A DNA stretch of 10,319 nucleotides from an uncultured bacterium (lineage in GTDB: Bacteria > Eisenbacteria > RBG-16-71-46 > CAIMUX01): NCBI GenBank assembly GCA_946886185.1, contig CAMPIC010000053.1:1-10319 (forward strand), in the 5' to 3' direction. This document shows positions 7,414 through 10,319 of this stretch, piece after piece (position 1 is the stretch's first letter; the number at the start of each line of letters is the position of its first letter). The notes under the pieces were generated by a model that was not told the DNA's origin, ran no database searches, and saw nothing but the letters and a program-made list of their open reading frames with translations. The position numbers and the translations under genes are program-made.

Positions 7414-8559
7414 TCAGGGCGCAGGCGGAATCCGGTTCCACCATTGCGCCGGAACGTCCCTCCCGATGGTTGCGACGAAGGGGTCGAGCGACTCCCGCGC
7501 ATCGATCACCAAGATGCCGGTCTCTTCCAGTTCCCCATAGAGGCTCTGCAGGACTCGATCCAGTCGCCCATAGACGCGACCGCGCGATCCCTCGAGCCGC
7601 CGCGCGAAAAGCCGGCGCTCCGATGCGATCTGGACGCGAAGGTCGGCGCCGGCGAGACCGCTCGTCTCCACGACGACGGCCGGGATCGAGTCTTCCTCGA
7701 GGATGTCTCGCCAGAGATGGCGCACCGGTCCCTCGTACACCGCCGCGAGATCGAGCTCGAGTCCGAGCGCGCGCGGCGACGACGAACGCGACAAATAGAG
7801 CGCGAGGTTCGCTGTCCGCTTGTCGTTCGCGAACGATTCACGCAGCAGCCAGAGAGGATGCCCCGGCGCTTCGAGGCGGCGCAGCGCGGTGTTCTCCCGG
7901 AGTGTCAGGTCGATAAACTCTCCGACCTCTTCCCAGCGGAGCGCATTGCCCTCGTCCAGCCAGGCTTGGTGTCCGGGAAGGAGGCTTTCGAGCAGCGCGC
8001 TTCCTCGATCCGAGCTCGTTCCGACCCATCGCAGGAGGATCGGACTCTCATCCGGACCGAGATGGAGGAGTCGATCCTGGCGGAAGTGCGTCGACGATGA
8101 CAGGCCCGCGCGCGCTCTTCCGGCATCCTCACCGGACGACTCATCGACACCGGATGACGCATCGGGAACGGACGGATCATCGTCATGGGATGGGTCATCG
8201 GAGGCATCGTGGTCGAGGTACACGACCGCGTCCCGGACTGATTCCTTCCATCGCGAAAGCGCGTCCTGCGCCTTCATGGGAAGCTCGTCGGGCCGGTGGA
8301 TCGTGCCGAGCGAACCGAACTGCTCTACGAAACGGCGTCCGAACACACCGTCGGCATCCTCCCAGCTCGCCAGCCGCGCGGATGGAATGGAGACGTAGAT
8401 CAGCGGAATCGCATCCTCCGCCGATGCCGGAGCAACCGCGAACACGGACATCGCCGACACGAGCAGCAGCATCCACATGATGACCGGCACGTGCATACGA
8501 ACGGGCGCGGAGAAGTGCGCGAACACGGAAGCGGACGGACGGGTGCGCGAACCGCTCAT
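7414..8559 (-). CDS. Secreted protein of unknown family with an acidic Asp/Ser-rich insert
   Basis: I do not recognise this family. From the ATG at 8559 it is 381 residues. That ATG overlaps the NUDIX stop codon as ATGA, a typical coupling junction, and no separate Shine-Dalgarno is seen. A second ATG at 8493 gives a more compact signal peptide. Either way the hydrophobic core 'VIMWMLLLVSAMSVFAV' is followed by APASA|EDA, a good signal peptidase I site near residue 47, so the product is exported and not lipidated. Residues about 116-147 are very rich in Asp and Ser (for example DDPSHDDDPS), a low-complexity, probably disordered linker. The remainder mixes alpha and beta with no Cys and no catalytic motif that I can name. 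The frame is open much further upstream, to 8688, inside the NUDIX gene; that extension lacks support. The gene sits between a NUDIX hydrolase and an MscS channel. Function unknown. Confidence 0.8.
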   Translation of the reverse strand: MSGSRTRPSASVFAHFSAPVRMHVPVIMWMLLLVSAMSVFAVAPASAEDAIPLIYVSIPSARLASWEDADGVFGRRFVEQFGSLGTIHRPDELPMKAQDALSRWKESVRDAVVYLDHDASDDPSHDDDPSVPDASSGVDESSGEDAGRARAGLSSSTHFRQDRLLHLGPDESPILLRWVGTSSDRGSALLESLLPGHQAWLDEGNALRWEEVGEFIDLTLRENTALRRLEAPGHPLWLLRESFANDKRTANLALYLSRSSSPRALGLELDLAAVYEGPVRHLWRDILEEDSIPAVVVETSGLAGADLRVQIASERRLFARRLEGSRGRVYGRLDRVLQSLYGELEETGILVIDARESLDPFVATIGRDVPAQWWNRIPPAP

Positions 8560-9071
8560 CGAAGCAGAGGTTCGAGAAGGCGATCGCGGAACACGACCCG
8601 CATGGCCAGCAGGTCCACGGTGGAGAGCTCGTCGGCGGGGCTGGGCGACTCCAGGAAGGCTTGCCGGAACTCGGGAACCAGGAACCATCGATGAGAGCTA
8701 CCTTCTTCGGTGTCGCGCGCCGCTCCGCGCACGAGGCAGACGTAGTACTGGCCGAAGATCGGCCCGGCGGCCATCACTTCGACCACGACGAGCGGCAAGA
8801 GTACGCGCGCGCGCCCTCCCAGGCGATCCTCGATCCTGTCTTGGGACTGGCCGAGGACCTCTTCCACCTGCAGCCCAGTCTCCTCCTCCACCTCTCGGAA
8901 GAGGCACTCATGGACCGACTCTCCCGGATGGATCCGTCCTCCGGGAAGCTCCCAGAAGCCGTAGTAGCGATCTCCCGGCTTGCTCCTCCGTTGCACGAGG
9001 AATCGATCCCGCGACGGAGGCATCACGATCGCTTTGACGAAGCCGGCGGATGCGGAAGGATCGCTTGCCAT
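8556..9071 (-). CDS. NUDIX hydrolase (MutT-like)
   Basis: This 171-residue cytoplasmic enzyme should hydrolyse a nucleoside diphosphate linked to another group X, using Mg2+. The Nudix box is intact: GRIHPGE, seven residues, then REVEEETGL, matching G-x5-E-x7-R-E-U-x-E-E-x-G-U. The strands before it ('FVKAIVMPPSRDRFLVQRR', 'GFWELPGGRI') fit the MutT-like fold. The substrate cannot be told from sequence; oxidised nucleotides, ADP-ribose and other dinucleotide derivatives are all possible. I chose the ATG at 9071, which follows the stop of the fibronectin lipoprotein gene by 2 bp and starts just before the first strand. The open frame extends upstream to 9239, but that part overlaps the lipoprotein gene and looks non-coding. 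Its own stop overlaps the next start by four bases (ATGA). It is embedded in a run of envelope genes, so it may simply be a housekeeping passenger. Confidence 0.93.
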   Translation of the reverse strand: MASDPSASAGFVKAIVMPPSRDRFLVQRRSKPGDRYYGFWELPGGRIHPGESVHECLFREVEEETGLQVEEVLGQSQDRIEDRLGGRARVLLPLVVVEVMAAGPIFGQYYVCLVRGAARDTEEGSSHRWFLVPEFRQAFLESPSPADELSTVDLLAMRVVFRDRLLEPLLR

Positions 9072-9073
9072 CG

Positions 9074-10201
9074 TCAGAAGCTCGGATAGTTCGGAATCGG
9101 CTGGTAAGCCCAGACGAAGGTCACGATCCGCTCGGGGGGAAAGCGCGAGACACCGGTGACCCAGACCTTCGCGTAGTTTCCTTCCGGAGTCTTGATCGCG
9201 TACACGCCCCGCAGCTGGACCGGGGCGCGCGTCGACCACCCCTCGTCGGTCGTGGTGGTGGCGTTCCAGTTGTCCACTCCCAGCGGCTTGATCAGCAGCT
9301 CGCGACTCGCCCAGGCAGGATTGCGATTGGCCAGCTCCGAGACGCTCTTCAGAACGAGATTTCCCTCTCGGTCCAGAGAGTCGGTCGTCCCGAAGTAGAA
9401 ATCGCGCTCCGCGATCCGGCTCGGATTGGAAGGATCGAGAGGCAGGACCGCCCTCGCGGAGAGATCGAAGCTCGAGCGCAGGGTGCTGGCGGCCTCACCG
9501 AATCCGGAAATGGCACCCTCCGGTCGCGGCGCCATGTGGAACTCGGGAGTCGGCGCGGAACGTTCCAGCATCCCGTCGTAGCGGCGAACCGACCGCGCAT
9601 GGAAATAGTACTTCTGCCCCTGCGTCAGGCCGGAGATACGGACGAGCCGGTCCCTCGTCGGCTCCGGCGTCGCGAGAAATGGATCCAGCTCACTCTCGGA
9701 CACTCCCAGCAGGCTCGAGGTCGAGTAGAAGATCTGGTACCCAGCCCAGTTTTCGATCCCGTCGTCCGAGCTCGCATCCCAACTGACGTCGACCAGGCTG
9801 GTGGAATTGACGTGGTGCAGATCTCCTGGCGGAGTCGGCAGCACCAGCTCGATGACCTTGTGCGCTTGGATCGAGTCCTGGAAATCGGTGATGGAGACCG
9901 AGATCGTGTCGATCCCGCGGGTCCGCGGGGCTCGCCACACCACCGATCGCTGCCCCCGCCCATTGGGGAACGAGCCTCGGGTCGCGAACCAGCGATAGCG
10001 GAGCTCATCCCCGTCGTCGTCCCCCGCGGTGATGGAGAGATGCAGATCCTCGGCAGCATGGGCCCGCGGTTCGGTGAGCAGGAACCTGGTCACCCGCGGA
10101 GGGCTGTTCGGAATGTCGACCGGACGGGACTCGTCGCCCCCACAAGCCGCCAGCACAAGGATGACAATGATGAGCGACAGTCCGAAATGACGGACGGACA
10201 T
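9074..10201 (-). CDS. Lipoprotein with Ig/PKD-like and fibronectin type III domains
   Basis: This 375-residue protein starts at an ATG with a good Shine-Dalgarno (AAAGGA, 10208-10213, six bases away). The signal is of the lipoprotein type: MSVRHFG, a hydrophobic core, and lipobox LAAC with Cys20. Residues about 33-122 look like a PKD- or cadherin-like beta sandwich ('ITAGDDDGDELRYRWFA', 'TISVSITDFQDS'). Residues about 125-222 are a fibronectin type III domain ('VDVSWDASSDDGIENWAGY', 'ISGLTQGQKYYFHARSV'). The last 150 residues are beta-rich; 'DFYFGTTDS' and 'GVYAIKTPEGNYAKVWVTGV', ending in 'TFVWAYQ', resemble the C-terminal pattern of HmuY-like lipoproteins, but I could not check this. It is the first gene of the four-gene minus-strand cluster, with NUDIX starting 2 bp later. 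Likely an outer-membrane or periplasm-facing binding lipoprotein. The lipoprotein and FN3 calls are firm; the C-terminal similarity is tentative. Confidence 0.92.
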   Translation of the reverse strand: MSVRHFGLSLIIVILVLAACGGDESRPVDIPNSPPRVTRFLLTEPRAHAAEDLHLSITAGDDDGDELRYRWFATRGSFPNGRGQRSVVWRAPRTRGIDTISVSITDFQDSIQAHKVIELVLPTPPGDLHHVNSTSLVDVSWDASSDDGIENWAGYQIFYSTSSLLGVSESELDPFLATPEPTRDRLVRISGLTQGQKYYFHARSVRRYDGMLERSAPTPEFHMAPRPEGAISGFGEAASTLRSSFDLSARAVLPLDPSNPSRIAERDFYFGTTDSLDREGNLVLKSVSELANRNPAWASRELLIKPLGVDNWNATTTTDEGWSTRAPVQLRGVYAIKTPEGNYAKVWVTGVSRFPPERIVTFVWAYQPIPNYPSF

Positions 10202-10207
10202 GCGGTT

Positions 10208-10213
10208 TCCTTT
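10208..10213 (-). promoter_or_regulatory. Shine-Dalgarno (AAAGGA) of the fibronectin-domain lipoprotein gene
   Basis: AAAGGA on the minus strand lies six bases before the ATG at 10201 and supports this start for the first gene of the four-gene cluster. Confidence 0.65.
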
Positions 10214-10252
10214 GACCCGGCGAGATGGCGGGATGACCGACCCGCTCGCGGA

Positions 10253-10319
10253 GTGTACACCACGTGCGGCGTCGTCGCGGAAACGGTGGGGATCAGTCGG
10301 CGCCGCACGTGGTGTACAC
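10253..10319. repeat. Perfect 19-bp inverted repeat with 29-bp spacer at the window end
   Basis: GTGTACACCACGTGCGGCG at 10253-10271 is the exact reverse complement of 10301-10319. The spacer is 29 bp, and the inner ends could add two more pairs after one G-T mismatch. Each arm holds the palindromes GTGTACAC and CACGTG. The right arm ends on the last base of the window, so the true arms may be longer. The left arm lies 51 bp upstream of the lipoprotein ATG, in the place expected for the promoter of the four-gene cluster; TACACT (10257-10252, minus) at its outer edge is a possible -10 element without a clear -35. No T-run follows, so a standard terminator is unlikely. Confidence 0.85.

Noticed and set aside
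8560..8688. Upstream extension of the unknown secreted protein to a start at 8688
   Set aside because: It overlaps the NUDIX gene, is Arg/Pro-rich, and would bury the signal peptide more than 60 residues inside. The ATGA junction start at 8559 is better.
9072..9239. Upstream extension of the NUDIX gene to 9239
   Set aside because: The added 56 residues overlap the lipoprotein gene and have no Nudix-fold character; the ATG 2 bp after the lipoprotein stop fits the operon.
10253..10319. Reading the terminal inverted repeat as an intrinsic terminator
   Set aside because: No T-run follows on the minus strand, the loop of 29 bases is long, and the location is upstream of an operon.

Overview
The window is a GC-rich stretch with dense bacterial coding on both strands. 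It carries eight protein genes, seven complete and one cut by the left edge. No RNA gene, CRISPR array, transposase, integrase or phage gene was seen. Several genes start with TTG or GTG. Three proteins are Gram-negative-type lipoproteins, and one large protease ends in a FlgD-like immunoglobulin fold. FlgD-type C-terminal domains joined to secreted enzymes are common in the FCB superphylum and in related uncultured lineages such as Candidatus Eisenbacteria. That points to an uncultured didermic bacterium of this kind, but the assignment is an inference without a marker gene.

Layout. Positions 1-2233 hold two overlapping minus-strand lipoprotein genes whose products look like diverged paralogues built of carboxypeptidase-regulatory-like beta modules. 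A divergent intergenic region of about 250 bp follows. Then comes a plus-strand secreted zinc metalloprotease (2485-5088) with a thermolysin/fungalysin-type active site. After a 187-bp gap comes an OmpR/PhoB-family response regulator (5276-5962, plus) with no sensor kinase visible. From 10201 back to 6091 four minus-strand genes are packed tightly: a lipoprotein with Ig-like and fibronectin type III modules, a NUDIX hydrolase, a secreted protein of unknown family, and an MscS-type mechanosensitive channel. Their spacings are 2 bp, a 4-bp ATGA overlap, and about 24 bp, so they probably form one operon, though no shared pathway is obvious.

The right edge carries a perfect 19-bp inverted repeat (10253-10271 and 10301-10319) upstream of this four-gene cluster. 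Each arm contains the self-palindrome GTGTACAC. It is the most striking non-coding signal here. It may be a paired operator in a promoter region, the end of a repeat family, or an assembly boundary; the second arm ends exactly on the last base of the window.

Most of the window is ordinary envelope and secretion biology. I found no convincing new defence, mobile or biosynthetic system. The items most worth a second look are the terminal inverted repeat, the paralogous lipoprotein pair, the unrecognised secreted protein with an acidic insert, and the possible HmuY-like end of the fibronectin lipoprotein.
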